Shown in pieces: positions 4,960 through 14,693 of a stretch of 45,189 nt of DNA (its first letter is position 1; the number at the start of each line of letters is the position of its first letter). The notes under the pieces were generated by a model. It saw only the letters and a list, made by a program, of their open reading frames with translations. It ran no database searches and had not been told where the DNA came from. The stretch is from positions 1-45,189 of the forward strand of contig CAVFXS010000027.1 in NCBI GenBank assembly GCA_963626805.1, given 5' to 3'. This DNA comes from CAG-632 sp963626805 (lineage in GTDB: Bacteria; Bacillota; Clostridia; Lachnospirales; Lachnospiraceae). A program made the translations under genes and the position numbers.

Positions 4960-7152
4960 ATGGCAACACAGGGAAAAAAGCCAAAAGTGAAAAAGAAGCT
5001 CCTTCATAGAATGAAATTAAAGCTGACAGTCGTATTTGGTATCGTACTCGCCGGCTTTATTGTTATTTTATGCAGGCTTGTTTTGATTCAAGAGAAGAAA
5101 GGGGATGAGTACGAAAAGCGTATCTTATCCCAGCAGCGGTATGACAGCCTGAGTATTCCGTACCGGCGGGGCGATATTCTGGACCGGAACGGAACAGAGC
5201 TGGCAACCAGCAAGAAGGTATACAACCTGATCGTGGAGCCGAAGATCATTCTGGATGAGGGCGATAAGACGATCAGCCTGTCGGTAGAAGGTTCAGACGA
5301 GAAGAAGCAGGTGAGCAAAAAGGAGATCACGTTAAATGCACTGCGCACATATTTTGGCTTGACGGATGAGCAGATCAGCGAGGCGTTGCAGGATTCGGAA
5401 TCCTTTTATAAGGTTATGGCGAAGAAGCTGTCCTATGAGACAGTGGAGCCGTTTAACGAGTATCTGACAACCGCAGAGGGCTCCGGTGTAGTAGGCGTAT
5501 GGCTCGAGGATGAGTACCAGCGTTATTATCCGTATGGAACGGTAGCCTGTCAGGCACTTGGATTTACCGCAAGCGGTAATGTAGGAAACTCCGGTATCGA
5601 ACAGTATTATAATGATGAATTAAACGGTACCGAAGGCAGACAGTATGGCTATCTGACCAGCGATCAGGTGCTGCAGAGAACCATCAAGGAGCCGATTGAC
5701 GGATATTCGGTTGTGACGACACTGGATACCAATATCCAGATGATCGTGGAAAAGAAGATTGCACAGTTTATGTCAGAAACCGGTGCGAAGAATGTATCGG
5801 TACTGGCTATGGATCCGAATAACGGAGAGATTCTGGCTATGGCGAATTCTTATACCTTTGACTGTAATCAGCCGTATGAAGACAGTGCATTTTATTATCA
5901 GTTTGCAAATGAGGACGGCTCTTATTCCTTTGAACGGGAGGAGATACCGGCTACGGAAGAGAATACGTCTGCGACAGAGGAAGGCGGAGAAGCTGCATCA
6001 ACGGAAGCTCCGGAGCCGATTGTGACAACGATTTCCGCAGGCAGCGGGGAAGAACTGGCTGCACAGATGACGGATGATGAGAAGATTGCAGCATTAAATA
6101 AGGTATGGAGAAATTATATTGTCAGTGATACCTATGAGCCGGGATCTACCTTCAAGCCATTTACCGTAGCAGCGGGGCTGGAAGAAGATGTCATTCATGA
6201 CGGAGATACATTCTATTGTGCAGGGCATTATACAGTTATTGAAGGACAGAAGCCGGTGGGCTGCCATCTGAGAAGCGGTCATGGGGAGATCACGGTAGAA
6301 CAGGCAATCATGCAATCCTGCAACAGTGCTATGATGCAGATCGTACAGAAGGAGGGAGCAGCTACCTTCTACCGGTATGAGAAGGTATTCGGATTCGGCA
6401 GTAAGACCTATGTGGATCTGCCGGGTGAGGCAGATACCTCTGCACTGGTATATTCTGAAGAGGGCTTAAATCCAATGGAGCTGGCAACCTCATCATTCGG
6501 ACAGGGACAGAATGTGTCCATGATACAGCTGGCATCCGCATTCTGCTCGCTGATCAATGGCGGCGATTATTATGCACCGCATATTATGAAGCAGATTGTA
6601 AATGAAGACGGAGCTGTGATCGAGAATAACGAGCCTACGGTTTTAAGAAAGACCGTATCGGAAGAAACCTCCAATCTGTTGAAGGAGTATATGTACCAGA
6701 CAGTAGAGGCAGGAACCGGTAAACGGGCAAAGGTAGAAGGATACAGCATCGGCGGTAAGACCGGTACGGCAGAGAAGCAGCCGAGAGGAAATAACAAGTA
6801 CCTGATTTCCTTTATTGGCTTTGCACCGGTAGAAAAGCCGCAGATTGTATTATATGTAACTGTAGATGAACCAAATGAGGCAGAACAGTCCCATAGCGGT
6901 GCGTCATCCATTCTGGCAAGGGATATTTTTGCGGAGGTCCTTCCGTATATGAATGTATTCCAGAGCAGCACCAGTGTAGATGATGGTTCGGCTCCCGTAG
7001 ATGAGCAGAGCACACCGGTTCAGGTGGACGATGTTCAGACAACCGAGAATGGTTCGACAGAGGAAGGAGCCGCAGCTACAGAAGGAACATCAGCAGAAGG
7101 CGGTTCTACAGAAGCGGAAATGACATCGACAGAGAGTGGTTCTAGTCAGTAA
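4960..7152 (+). CDS. Class B penicillin-binding protein (FtsI/PBP2B/SpoVD family) with internal insert
   Basis: A 730-residue peptidoglycan transpeptidase. Short basic N-terminus, membrane anchor at about residues 21-45, PBP dimerisation domain (RRGDILDRNG near 68-77), then the transpeptidase domain with catalytic S396 in STFK, SCN at 453-455 and KTGT at 600-603. No PASTA domain is present. Two oddities: about 50 residues rich in Glu, Thr, Ala and Ser (near 325-375) are inserted shortly before the catalytic serine motif, and the C-terminal ~65 residues are a Ser/Thr/Glu/Gly-rich low-complexity tail. In Bacillus subtilis the two genes after ftsL are pbpB and spoVD; which of the two this one replaces cannot be decided here. 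Confidence 0.93.
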   Translation: MATQGKKPKVKKKLLHRMKLKLTVVFGIVLAGFIVILCRLVLIQEKKGDEYEKRILSQQRYDSLSIPYRRGDILDRNGTELATSKKVYNLIVEPKIILDEGDKTISLSVEGSDEKKQVSKKEITLNALRTYFGLTDEQISEALQDSESFYKVMAKKLSYETVEPFNEYLTTAEGSGVVGVWLEDEYQRYYPYGTVACQALGFTASGNVGNSGIEQYYNDELNGTEGRQYGYLTSDQVLQRTIKEPIDGYSVVTTLDTNIQMIVEKKIAQFMSETGAKNVSVLAMDPNNGEILAMANSYTFDCNQPYEDSAFYYQFANEDGSYSFEREEIPATEENTSATEEGGEAASTEAPEPIVTTISAGSGEELAAQMTDDEKIAALNKVWRNYIVSDTYEPGSTFKPFTVAAGLEEDVIHDGDTFYCAGHYTVIEGQKPVGCHLRSGHGEITVEQAIMQSCNSAMMQIVQKEGAATFYRYEKVFGFGSKTYVDLPGEADTSALVYSEEGLNPMELATSSFGQGQNVSMIQLASAFCSLINGGDYYAPHIMKQIVNEDGAVIENNEPTVLRKTVSEETSNLLKEYMYQTVEAGTGKRAKVEGYSIGGKTGTAEKQPRGNNKYLISFIGFAPVEKPQIVLYVTVDEPNEAEQSHSGASSILARDIFAEVLPYMNVFQSSTSVDDGSAPVDEQSTPVQVDDVQTTENGSTEEGAAATEGTSAEGGSTEAEMTSTESGSSQ

Positions 7153-7192
7153 AAATCCACGTATACTGTAAAGATACCAGTATAAAGATGGA

Positions 7193-8956
7193 ATGCAGAT
7201 GACACAGGTTAAGACCTATAATCGCAGAAAAGTATTTGTGATGTTTCTGATCATTTATGCATCTGCCATGTTTTTGATTGGCAGGCTTGGATACATTATG
7301 ATAGGAAAGGGCGATTATTACTCCTCCAGAGCACAGGCACTCCATGAGCGGGAACGGGCAATCAAGGCTCCACGCGGGAAGATCTGTGATCGTAACGGAG
7401 TGGTTCTGGCCGGCAACCGGCCGGTGTGTACAGTCTCTGTGATTTACAGTCAGGTGACAGATCCGGAAGCTGTGATCGATGTTTTATGCAGGGAACTGGG
7501 AATGGAAGAGAGTGAGATCCGAGAAAAGGTGGAAAAGGTATCCTCCAGAGAACGGATCAGGAGCAATGTAGAAAAGGCAGTTGCGGACCGTATCCGGGAA
7601 TATCATCTGGATGGGGTCATGGTAGACGAGGATTATAAGCGATATTATCCTTATAATGAGATGGCATCCAAAGTGCTTGGCTTCACCGGTGCAGACAATC
7701 AGGGGATTGTCGGGCTGGAGGTAGAATACGATTCGGTTCTGCAGGGGACGGATGGCTATATCCTGACCGTAACGGATGCCAATGGAATTGAATTAAAGAA
7801 TACGGCAGAGGGCAGACAGGAGTCGATTCCGGGGAACGACCTTTATCTGACATTAGATGCCAATATACAGAAATATGTACAGCAGGAAGCGGAGAAGGCT
7901 CTGATTGCCAAAGAGGCGATCGGTGTATCCGTGATTGTCATGAATCCGCAAAATGGTGAGATTTATGCAATGGTAAATGCCCCGGAATACAACTTAAATG
8001 AGCCTTATACCCTGAATGTGGAGCAGGATGTAGCCTCCACACAGACGAAGCAGGATGCTCTGAACCAGATGTGGCGGAATTTCTGTATCAATGATACCTA
8101 TGAGCCGGGGTCTATTTTTAAGACCGTAACGGCGACTGCCGCATTTGAAAAAGGGGTATTGTCGGTAGAGGATACCTTTTCATGTCCCGGGTACCGGATC
8201 GTGGGAGACCGGAGGATCCGGTGTCATAAGACAACCGGACATGGCGTGGAAACCTTCCGACAGGGTATCATGAATTCCTGTAATCCGGTGTTTATGGATG
8301 TCGGAGCAAGGGTGGGTACCGCAGATATGTATCATACCTATGAACAGCTCGGATTGATGAACCGAACCGGGATTGATCTTCCGGGAGAAGCGAACTCCAT
8401 TATGCATAAGCAGGAAGAGGTAAAAGAGGTAGACCTGGCGATCATGTCCTTCGGACAGTCGTTTCAGATAACCCCGATGCAGCTGATCACGGCAGTCAGT
8501 GCTATTGTAAATGGCGGCAATCTGGTGACCCCGCATTTTGGTATGTATGCGGTGAATGCAGAAGGGGAAACAATAAAAACATATGACTATCCGATACAGA
8601 CCGGTGTGATTTCGGCCGAGACCTCCGCGATCATGCGGGACCTGATGGAATCGGTCGTGGCAGAAGGTTCCGGAAAAAACGGGCAGGTAGAAGGCTATCG
8701 CATTGCGGGAAAGACAGCAACCAGCGAGAAGCTGCCGCGTGGGAATGGTAAATATATTTCCTCCTTTATAGGTGTAGCACCTGCGGATGATCCGCAGGTG
8801 ATTACGCTGGTGTTGATCAATGAGCCAACCGGTGTATATTACGGAGGAACGATCGCTGCCCCGGTGGCTGCGAGGATTTACGAGAACATACTTCCGTATC
8901 TTGGTCTGGAAGCGGTTTATCATGCTGAAGAACCGCTAAATGAAGTGGCTGATTAG
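7193..8956 (+). CDS. Second class B penicillin-binding protein (FtsI/SpoVD family)
   Basis: A 587-residue transpeptidase paralogous to the preceding gene. Membrane anchor at about residues 14-36, dimerisation domain starting at APRGKICDRNGVVLAG, and catalytic motifs SIFK (S307, K310), SCN at 362-364 and KTAT at 507-510 (Ala in place of the usual Gly). No PASTA domain; it lacks the insert and tail of its neighbour. An in-frame ATG at 7199 gives a slightly better ribosome-site spacing. A TATACT at 7162-7167 could be part of a promoter, but no good -35 was seen. One of the pair probably serves vegetative septation with FtsW and the other elongation or spore cortex. Confidence 0.93.
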   Translation: MQMTQVKTYNRRKVFVMFLIIYASAMFLIGRLGYIMIGKGDYYSSRAQALHERERAIKAPRGKICDRNGVVLAGNRPVCTVSVIYSQVTDPEAVIDVLCRELGMEESEIREKVEKVSSRERIRSNVEKAVADRIREYHLDGVMVDEDYKRYYPYNEMASKVLGFTGADNQGIVGLEVEYDSVLQGTDGYILTVTDANGIELKNTAEGRQESIPGNDLYLTLDANIQKYVQQEAEKALIAKEAIGVSVIVMNPQNGEIYAMVNAPEYNLNEPYTLNVEQDVASTQTKQDALNQMWRNFCINDTYEPGSIFKTVTATAAFEKGVLSVEDTFSCPGYRIVGDRRIRCHKTTGHGVETFRQGIMNSCNPVFMDVGARVGTADMYHTYEQLGLMNRTGIDLPGEANSIMHKQEEVKEVDLAIMSFGQSFQITPMQLITAVSAIVNGGNLVTPHFGMYAVNAEGETIKTYDYPIQTGVISAETSAIMRDLMESVVAEGSGKNGQVEGYRIAGKTATSEKLPRGNGKYISSFIGVAPADDPQVITLVLINEPTGVYYGGTIAAPVAARIYENILPYLGLEAVYHAEEPLNEVAD

Positions 8957-8958
8957 GG

Positions 8959-8987
8959 TTGATTCTCACAGGGAAAAGCATTATACT
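8959..8987 (+). promoter_or_regulatory. Internal sigma-A promoter before mraY
   Basis: TTGATT at 8959-8964, a 17-bp spacer and TATACT at 8982-8987 form a strong vegetative promoter in the 70-bp gap before mraY. It would supply mraY-murD-ftsW-divIB independently of the MraZ-controlled promoter. Confidence 0.65.
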
Positions 8988-9026
8988 AGGATAGTTAAAG
9001 TACAAAAGTGCGAGGTATAGAGAGTT

Positions 9027-9986
9027 ATGGAAATAAATTACGATGTTGTATTACCGGTGTTGATTGCATTTGGAATCAGTGTGGTTTTAAGTCCACTGGT
9101 AATCCCTTTTCTAAAAAAACTGAAATTCGGACAGTTTGTCCGGGATGACGGACCGGAGTCTCATTTGAAGAAATCCGGAACCCCGACCATGGGTGGCCTG
9201 ATCATTCTTTGCAGTATTGTAGCAACTTCGCTGATTTATGTAAAACAGTATCCAAAGATCCTTCCGATCCTTTTTGTAACACTGGGCTTCGGACTGATCG
9301 GTTTTCTGGATGACTATATTAAAGTAGTAATGAAACGGTCTCTGGGGCTGCGGGCATGGCAGAAGATGGCATTACAGATCGTAGTGACAGGTATTTTCTG
9401 CTACTATATTATGACGCAGACAGATCTTGGTAATCGGATGCTCATTCCTTTCTGGCATGGACATTATCTGAATGTAGGGTTCTGGTATGCACCACTGCTG
9501 TTCTTTGTTGTACTCGGAACTGTGAACGGAGCGAATTTTACAGACGGGCTGGATGGTCTGGCATCCTCTGTGACAGTGCTGATTGCAACCTTCTTTACGG
9601 TTGTCGCGATTGGTATGAAGGCAGGGATTGAGCCGATTACCTGTGCAGCTGTGGGTGCACTCCTGGGCTTTCTGGTATATAATGTGTTTCCAGCCAGAGT
9701 GTTTATGGGTGATACCGGATCGTTGGCACTTGGAGGCTTTGTAGCGGCGACAGCTTATATGCTGGAAATGCCGTTGTTTATTCCGATTGTTGCGTTGATC
9801 TATCTGGTAGAAGTATTGTCTGTAATTATTCAGGTAGTATCCTTTAAGACAACGGGTAAACGTCCGTTTAAGATGGCACCGATTCATCATCATTTTGAGC
9901 TGTCCGGATGGCCGGAGACGAAGGTGGTTTCCATCTTTGCAATTGTGACGGCTGTTCTTTGCCTGATTGGATTTTTGGCAATTTAA
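9027..9986 (+). CDS. mraY: Phospho-N-acetylmuramoyl-pentapeptide-transferase
   Basis: A 319-residue integral membrane enzyme that makes lipid I from UDP-MurNAc-pentapeptide and undecaprenyl phosphate. Family signatures are all present: DDGPESHLKKSGTPTMGG at residues 40-57, the LDD Asp pair at 94-96, NFTDGLDGLA at 170-179, MGDTGSLALGG at 227-237 and the HHH motif at 287-289. About ten hydrophobic segments. It has its own likely promoter upstream; murD follows 13 bp downstream. Confidence 0.97.
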   Translation: MEINYDVVLPVLIAFGISVVLSPLVIPFLKKLKFGQFVRDDGPESHLKKSGTPTMGGLIILCSIVATSLIYVKQYPKILPILFVTLGFGLIGFLDDYIKVVMKRSLGLRAWQKMALQIVVTGIFCYYIMTQTDLGNRMLIPFWHGHYLNVGFWYAPLLFFVVLGTVNGANFTDGLDGLASSVTVLIATFFTVVAIGMKAGIEPITCAAVGALLGFLVYNVFPARVFMGDTGSLALGGFVAATAYMLEMPLFIPIVALIYLVEVLSVIIQVVSFKTTGKRPFKMAPIHHHFELSGWPETKVVSIFAIVTAVLCLIGFLAI

Positions 9987-9999
9987 TGGAGGTTAAACT

Positions 10000-11361
10000 A
10001 TGGAATTCAACAAAAGAGTTGTAGTTGCAGGAGCGGGTAAAAGTGGAATCGGAGCTGCCCGGTTGCTTTTAAGGCTTGGTGCAGAGGTAATTATTTTTGA
10101 TCAGAATGATAAGACAGATAAGGTAGAGGTCTTACATAAATTAAGTGAATATGAGAAGATTGGAGTTGTAGTCGGCAAGCTGGATGAAGCCTTGTTGGAC
10201 ACGATCGACCTGATGGTAATCAGTCCGGGAATCTCGGTAGAGGAACCGTTTGTAGGAGAGTTTCAGTCGCGGAATATACCGGTATGGAGCGAGATTGAGC
10301 TGGCATATCATGTAGCAAAGGGAAAGCTTGCAGCAATTACTGGTACGAATGGAAAGACCACAACAACAGCACTGGTCGGAGAAATTTGTCAGGCATATAA
10401 TTCCAGCACATTTACAGTCGGAAATATCGGCATCCCATTTACACAGGTGGTCGCAGATACAACAGAGAACAGCCTGATCGTAGCAGAAATCAGCAGCTTC
10501 CAGCTGGAGTCTATCGTGGATTTCAGACCGGATGTCAGTGCGGTTCTGAATGTGACACCGGATCATCTGAACCGGCATCATACCTTTGAATGCTACCGGG
10601 ATACCAAGAAGAAGATCGCAATGAACCAGACTGCAGACCAGATCTGTGTATTGAATTATGATGATGAGAACACTAGAAGGATGGGTGATGAGATTACGGC
10701 CACTCCGTTTTATTTCAGCCGTGTGGAGGATTTGAAGGAGGGTGTCTGCTTAAAGGATCGGCAGCTGACCTTATGTCATAACGGGAAAGAGATTCCGGTT
10801 CTGACGATCGAGGAAATGAAGCTGCTTGGTAATCATAATGTAGAGAATTATATGGCAGCGATAGCAATCGCATATTTTATGGGCATTCCGGTGGAAGTGA
10901 TCCGTAAAGCATGTATGGAGTTTCAAGGTGTGGAGCACCGGATCGAGTTCGTAAAAGAAGTTAAGGGTGTTGCATATTATAATGATTCAAAGGGAACGAA
11001 TCCGGATGCTGCGATCAAGGGCATTCAGGCAATGAACCGTCCGACACTGTTGATCGGTGGCGGTTATGATAAGAAGGTTCTGTTTGATGACTGGATCGAA
11101 AGCTTTGACGGCAAGGTGAGATATCTGGTGCTGATTGGTCAGACGGCACGATTGATAGCAGAAACTGCCAGAAAGCATGGTTTTGATTCTGTTATTTTTG
11201 AGGACGATCTGGAGAATGCAGTCAAGACCTGCTATCGTCTCGCAAATGCAGGAGATGCGGTACTGTTGTCGCCTGCATGTGCCAGCTGGGGACAGTTTGA
11301 TAACTACGAGCAACGCGGCGATATGTTTAAGGAGCTTGTACGGAGTCTTCCGGAACAATAG
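10000..11361 (+). CDS. murD: UDP-N-acetylmuramoyl-L-alanine--D-glutamate ligase
   Basis: A 453-residue Mur ligase that adds D-glutamate to UDP-MurNAc-L-Ala with ATP in the cytoplasm. An N-terminal Rossmann-like domain begins with GAGKSG (11-16); the ATP-binding P-loop GTNGKTTTT is at 115-123; NVTPDHLNRH and YNDSKGTNPDA mark the central and C-terminal ligase domains. Length is normal for the family. RBS TGGAGG lies before ATG. It is the only Mur ligase in this cluster; murC, murE and murF must lie elsewhere. Confidence 0.97.
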   Translation: MEFNKRVVVAGAGKSGIGAARLLLRLGAEVIIFDQNDKTDKVEVLHKLSEYEKIGVVVGKLDEALLDTIDLMVISPGISVEEPFVGEFQSRNIPVWSEIELAYHVAKGKLAAITGTNGKTTTTALVGEICQAYNSSTFTVGNIGIPFTQVVADTTENSLIVAEISSFQLESIVDFRPDVSAVLNVTPDHLNRHHTFECYRDTKKKIAMNQTADQICVLNYDDENTRRMGDEITATPFYFSRVEDLKEGVCLKDRQLTLCHNGKEIPVLTIEEMKLLGNHNVENYMAAIAIAYFMGIPVEVIRKACMEFQGVEHRIEFVKEVKGVAYYNDSKGTNPDAAIKGIQAMNRPTLLIGGGYDKKVLFDDWIESFDGKVRYLVLIGQTARLIAETARKHGFDSVIFEDDLENAVKTCYRLANAGDAVLLSPACASWGQFDNYEQRGDMFKELVRSLPEQ

Positions 11362-11379
11362 TAGAAAAGGAGCAGATTG

Positions 11380-12531
11380 ATGAGGCAGATCCAAGAGGCA
11401 GAACAACCGAAGGAAAGAAGAAAACGGATCCGGTTCTGGAATCCTGGAAATTTTTATGATTTTACATTGTTATTTCTTATAATTTTTCTGGTGGGATTTG
11501 GATTGGTCATGGTATATAGCGCCAGTTCTTACACGGCGGCACTGGATTATGGGAGCTCTGCGTACTATCTGAAACGACAGGCAGTATTTGCGGTGATAGG
11601 ATTGGCTTTGATGTTTTTTATATCAATGGTTGATTATCACATATTAAAAAAGTTTACAGTGATTGGATTCCTGGTAATTTCAGCCTTGTTGCTGGTGACA
11701 CTGATTGCCGGTAGTGCCGGCGGTGCCGGTGAAGGTTCGACCAGATGGATTGAGCTTGGACCGATCCGGTTTCAGCCATCGGAGCTTGCGAAGCTGGTCA
11801 TCATTATGTATGTGGCATATGCGGCGACGCAGCAGGTCTGGAAGCTGAACGACTGGAAGATCTTAGCGAAGATCATGGTGCCACCGTTGATCATTATCGG
11901 TCTGATCGTAAAAGAGAACCTGAGTACCGCAATTATCTGTGGTGTGATCACAGTTGCAATTCTGTTTGTGGCCAGCCCGAAATACTGGCACTTTTTTGTG
12001 ATCGGAATCGCAGCAGTGCTCGGTGGTGTGGCAATGGTGCTTTTGGAAAGTTACCGGGGAGATCGGTTTGATGCATGGATGAATGTGGAAACGCATCCGA
12101 AGGGATATCAGACCTTACAGTCTCTGTATGCGATCGGCTCCGGCGGATTGTGGGGCAAGGGACTCGGACAGAGTATCCAGAAGATGGATTTCATTCCGGA
12201 GGTGCAGAATGATATGATCTTTTCGGTTATTTGTGAGGAGCTTGGACTGGTTGGTGGAATTGCCCTGATCTTGCTGTTTATATTTCTGATCTGGCGGCTG
12301 ATGGTTGTGATCACGAATGCAAATGACCTGTATGGTTCATTACTGGCAGTAGGAGTCATGGCACATATATCTGTACAGGTGCTGATCAATATAGCAGTTG
12401 TAACGAATACGATTCCAAACACCGGTATTCCGCTTCCGTTTATCAGTTACGGAGGAACCTCGCTGGTATTTCTGCTGATTGAAATGGGGATTGTATTGTC
12501 TGTTGCAAGGCAGATTAAGATACGGAAATAG
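11380..12531 (+). CDS. ftsW: FtsW, septal peptidoglycan polymerase (SEDS family)
   Basis: A 383-residue SEDS glycosyltransferase with about ten membrane segments. Hallmarks: VMVYSASSY early, RWIELGPIRFQPSELAK near the middle, KGYQTLQSLYAIGSGGLWGKGLG, and the C-terminal NTGIPLPFISYGGTSL box. It polymerises lipid II at the septum together with a class B penicillin-binding protein, two of which are encoded upstream. ATG 11380 follows an AAAAGGAG ribosome site by 8 bp; a TTG codon at 11377 is in frame but less likely. The place after murD fits FtsW rather than RodA. Confidence 0.95.
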   Translation: MRQIQEAEQPKERRKRIRFWNPGNFYDFTLLFLIIFLVGFGLVMVYSASSYTAALDYGSSAYYLKRQAVFAVIGLALMFFISMVDYHILKKFTVIGFLVISALLLVTLIAGSAGGAGEGSTRWIELGPIRFQPSELAKLVIIMYVAYAATQQVWKLNDWKILAKIMVPPLIIIGLIVKENLSTAIICGVITVAILFVASPKYWHFFVIGIAAVLGGVAMVLLESYRGDRFDAWMNVETHPKGYQTLQSLYAIGSGGLWGKGLGQSIQKMDFIPEVQNDMIFSVICEELGLVGGIALILLFIFLIWRLMVVITNANDLYGSLLAVGVMAHISVQVLINIAVVTNTIPNTGIPLPFISYGGTSLVFLLIEMGIVLSVARQIKIRK

Positions 12532-12554
12532 AATACGACGAATCGGGTGATGCT

Positions 12555-13310
12555 GTGAACAGGAATAAGCAGGAAGCATCGAAAGAGAAGGGACATTTAA
12601 AAAAGAGATTCTGGATTGCCGGGATTCTTGTGATCCTGATATTTTCCGGTGCGATTGTGATTTTGACCCAATTTAATATTGAAACGATTCAGGTGACCGG
12701 AAACGTCCATTATACAGAGGAAGAAATCATCCGGAAGGTTGTGGGGGATGAGCATTGGAATAATAATACATTGCTTCTGTATATGAAGAACAAGATCCGT
12801 CCGCCGGAGACAATACCGTTCGTACAGAAGATTGATGTAGAGTTCATATCCCGGCATGTTATTACGATTACGGTATATGAGAAGGCTCTGGCCGGTTGCG
12901 TAGAGTTTATGAATGAGTACATGTATTTTGACAAGGATGGTATGGTGCTGGAGAGCTCGTCCGAACGGATGGAGGATATCCCCTGTATCACAGGGATCCG
13001 ATTTGACCAGATGATCATGTACGAGCCGCTGCCAATCGAGGATAAGGACTTTTTCCATACAGTACTGACCCTGACACAGCTTCTGCAGAAGTATCAGATA
13101 CCGGCAGAGAATATTCAGTTTACGAGTCAGAAGGAAATCATACTGTATTATGAGAACATTAAGATCCTGCTTGGAGATGGAAGCAATATCGAAGAGCAGA
13201 TCAGTGAGCTTGGTAACATTCTGAAAAGTATTGAAGGAAAAAGCGGAACGCTTTATATGAAAGACTACAGTCTGGAAAAGGGTGACGTGATTTTTCGTGA
13301 AAATCAATAA
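12555..13310 (+). CDS. divIB: Cell division protein DivIB/FtsQ
   Basis: A 251-residue bitopic membrane protein: basic cytoplasmic N-terminus, one membrane segment at about residues 19-41, and an extracellular POTRA domain beginning FNIETIQVTGNVHYTEEEI followed by the FtsQ/DivIB beta domain. It stabilises FtsL and DivIC in the divisome. It starts with GTG. In many bacteria murG sits between ftsW and this gene; here there are only 23 bp. Confidence 0.9.
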   Translation: MNRNKQEASKEKGHLKKRFWIAGILVILIFSGAIVILTQFNIETIQVTGNVHYTEEEIIRKVVGDEHWNNNTLLLYMKNKIRPPETIPFVQKIDVEFISRHVITITVYEKALAGCVEFMNEYMYFDKDGMVLESSSERMEDIPCITGIRFDQMIMYEPLPIEDKDFFHTVLTLTQLLQKYQIPAENIQFTSQKEIILYYENIKILLGDGSNIEEQISELGNILKSIEGKSGTLYMKDYSLEKGDVIFRENQ

Positions 13311-13317
13311 CTTTCAG

Positions 13318-13346
13318 TTGAAATTTTGGTAAAAAAATTATATTAT
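13318..13346 (+). promoter_or_regulatory. Sigma-A promoter of ftsZ
   Basis: TTGAAA at 13318-13323, a 17-bp spacer and TATTAT at 13341-13346. It lies in the gap after divIB and gives ftsZ a leader of about 60 nt, matching the usual need for more FtsZ than other division proteins. Confidence 0.65.
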
Positions 13347-13412
13347 AAAAGATAGGTATATGTGCCTGTTCGGAGCACAATGGAATGAATGAAGATTAAG
13401 GAGGACATAACT

Positions 13413-14642
13413 GTGATCGAAATCGAGTCGAAAGAAGAGAAAACACCTGCTAAGATTCTTGTAATCGGTGTGGGAGGCGCAGGTAATAATGCGGTCAACA
13501 GAATGATAGATGAAAATGTAGAAGGAGTAGAACTGATTGCTGTAAATACAGACAAGCAAGCTCTTGCATTGAATAAAGCAACAACAAAGGTTCAGATCGG
13601 TGAGAAGCTGACCAAGGGACTTGGTGCCGGAGCAAAGCCGGAGGTGGGTGCCCAGGCAGTAGAGGAAAACCGGGAAGAAATCGTAGATATGATCAAAGAG
13701 GCCAACATGGTATTTGTTACCTGTGGTATGGGTGGCGGAACTGGAACCGGTGCAGCACCGAAGATTGCAGAGATGGCCAAGAATCTGGGGATTTTAACAG
13801 TTGGTGTTGTAACAAAGCCATTTAAGTTCGAGGGAAAGCCAAGAATGAACAATGCACTGGCAGGTATTGAACAGTTACGACAGAATGTAGATACTCTGAT
13901 CGTAATTCCGAATGACAAGCTGTTACAGATCTGCAGTAAGAATACTTCCATTCCGGAAGCATTGAAGAAGGCAGACGAAGTATTACAACAGGGTGTACAG
14001 GGTGTAACCGACCTGATTAACAAGCCAGGTCTGATCAATCTGGATTTTGCAGATATTCAGACTGTTATGCGTGACAAGGGTATTGCTCACATCGGTATTG
14101 GTAAGGCATCCGGTGAGAATAAGGCAGTGGAAGCAATCAAGCAGGCTATGGACAGTCCATTGTTAGAGACCACTGTATCCGGTGCAACCGATATTATCAT
14201 CAATTTTTCCGGAGATGTTGGAATCATGGACACCAGCGAGGCGGTATCTTATGCATCTGAGATTGCCGGTGAAGATGTTAATATTATCTTTGGTACTGTT
14301 GATGCAGAGACAAGTACGGATGAATTAAGTATTACAATTATTGCAACCGGTATTGATGCACCGAAGGCGACAATGGCAGGCATGGCTACACTTGGAAAGA
14401 CGACCGTACAGGGTGGTCCGACATATGCGAATCAGGCACTTGCAACCGGTGGCATACAGCCGACACCGGTACAGCCGGCACCTGCAGCAACAAAGCCTTC
14501 TTTCTTAGATGGAAGAAGTACATCTGCGGTTCAGGCACCGAAGCCGGCAGCTACTCAGCCACAGCCGGTTGAGAGAAAGGCTCCGGCTAAGCCAAAGGCA
14601 GAGGGCGGAATTGTAATTCCTACATTCTTAAAGAGAAAATAA
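13413..14642 (+). CDS. ftsZ: Cell division GTPase FtsZ
   Basis: A 409-residue tubulin homologue that forms the Z ring. The N-terminal nucleotide-binding fold starts ILVIGVGGAGNNAVNRM; the tubulin signature GGGTGTG is at about residues 107-113; the T7-loop region (NLDFADIQTVM) is present. A Pro/Ala/Gln-rich linker of about 70 residues leads to the conserved tail peptide IVIPTFLKRK that binds membrane anchors. GTG 13413 is chosen because AAGGAGG lies 8 bp before it; an ATG at 13389 is in frame but has no ribosome site. ftsA is not adjacent. A strong terminator follows. Confidence 0.96.
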   Translation: MIEIESKEEKTPAKILVIGVGGAGNNAVNRMIDENVEGVELIAVNTDKQALALNKATTKVQIGEKLTKGLGAGAKPEVGAQAVEENREEIVDMIKEANMVFVTCGMGGGTGTGAAPKIAEMAKNLGILTVGVVTKPFKFEGKPRMNNALAGIEQLRQNVDTLIVIPNDKLLQICSKNTSIPEALKKADEVLQQGVQGVTDLINKPGLINLDFADIQTVMRDKGIAHIGIGKASGENKAVEAIKQAMDSPLLETTVSGATDIIINFSGDVGIMDTSEAVSYASEIAGEDVNIIFGTVDAETSTDELSITIIATGIDAPKATMAGMATLGKTTVQGGPTYANQALATGGIQPTPVQPAPAATKPSFLDGRSTSAVQAPKPAATQPQPVERKAPAKPKAEGGIVIPTFLKRK

Positions 14643-14653
14643 TCAGAATTCAG

Positions 14654-14693
14654 AGCTCCGGGATAACTGGTAACAGTTGTCCCGGAGCTTTTT
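14654..14693 (+). terminator. Intrinsic terminator after ftsZ
   Basis: Perfect 10-bp inverted repeat AGCTCCGGGA (14654-14663) and TCCCGGAGCT (14680-14689), followed by five T. It ends the dcw cluster and isolates the sporulation genes. Confidence 0.9.
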
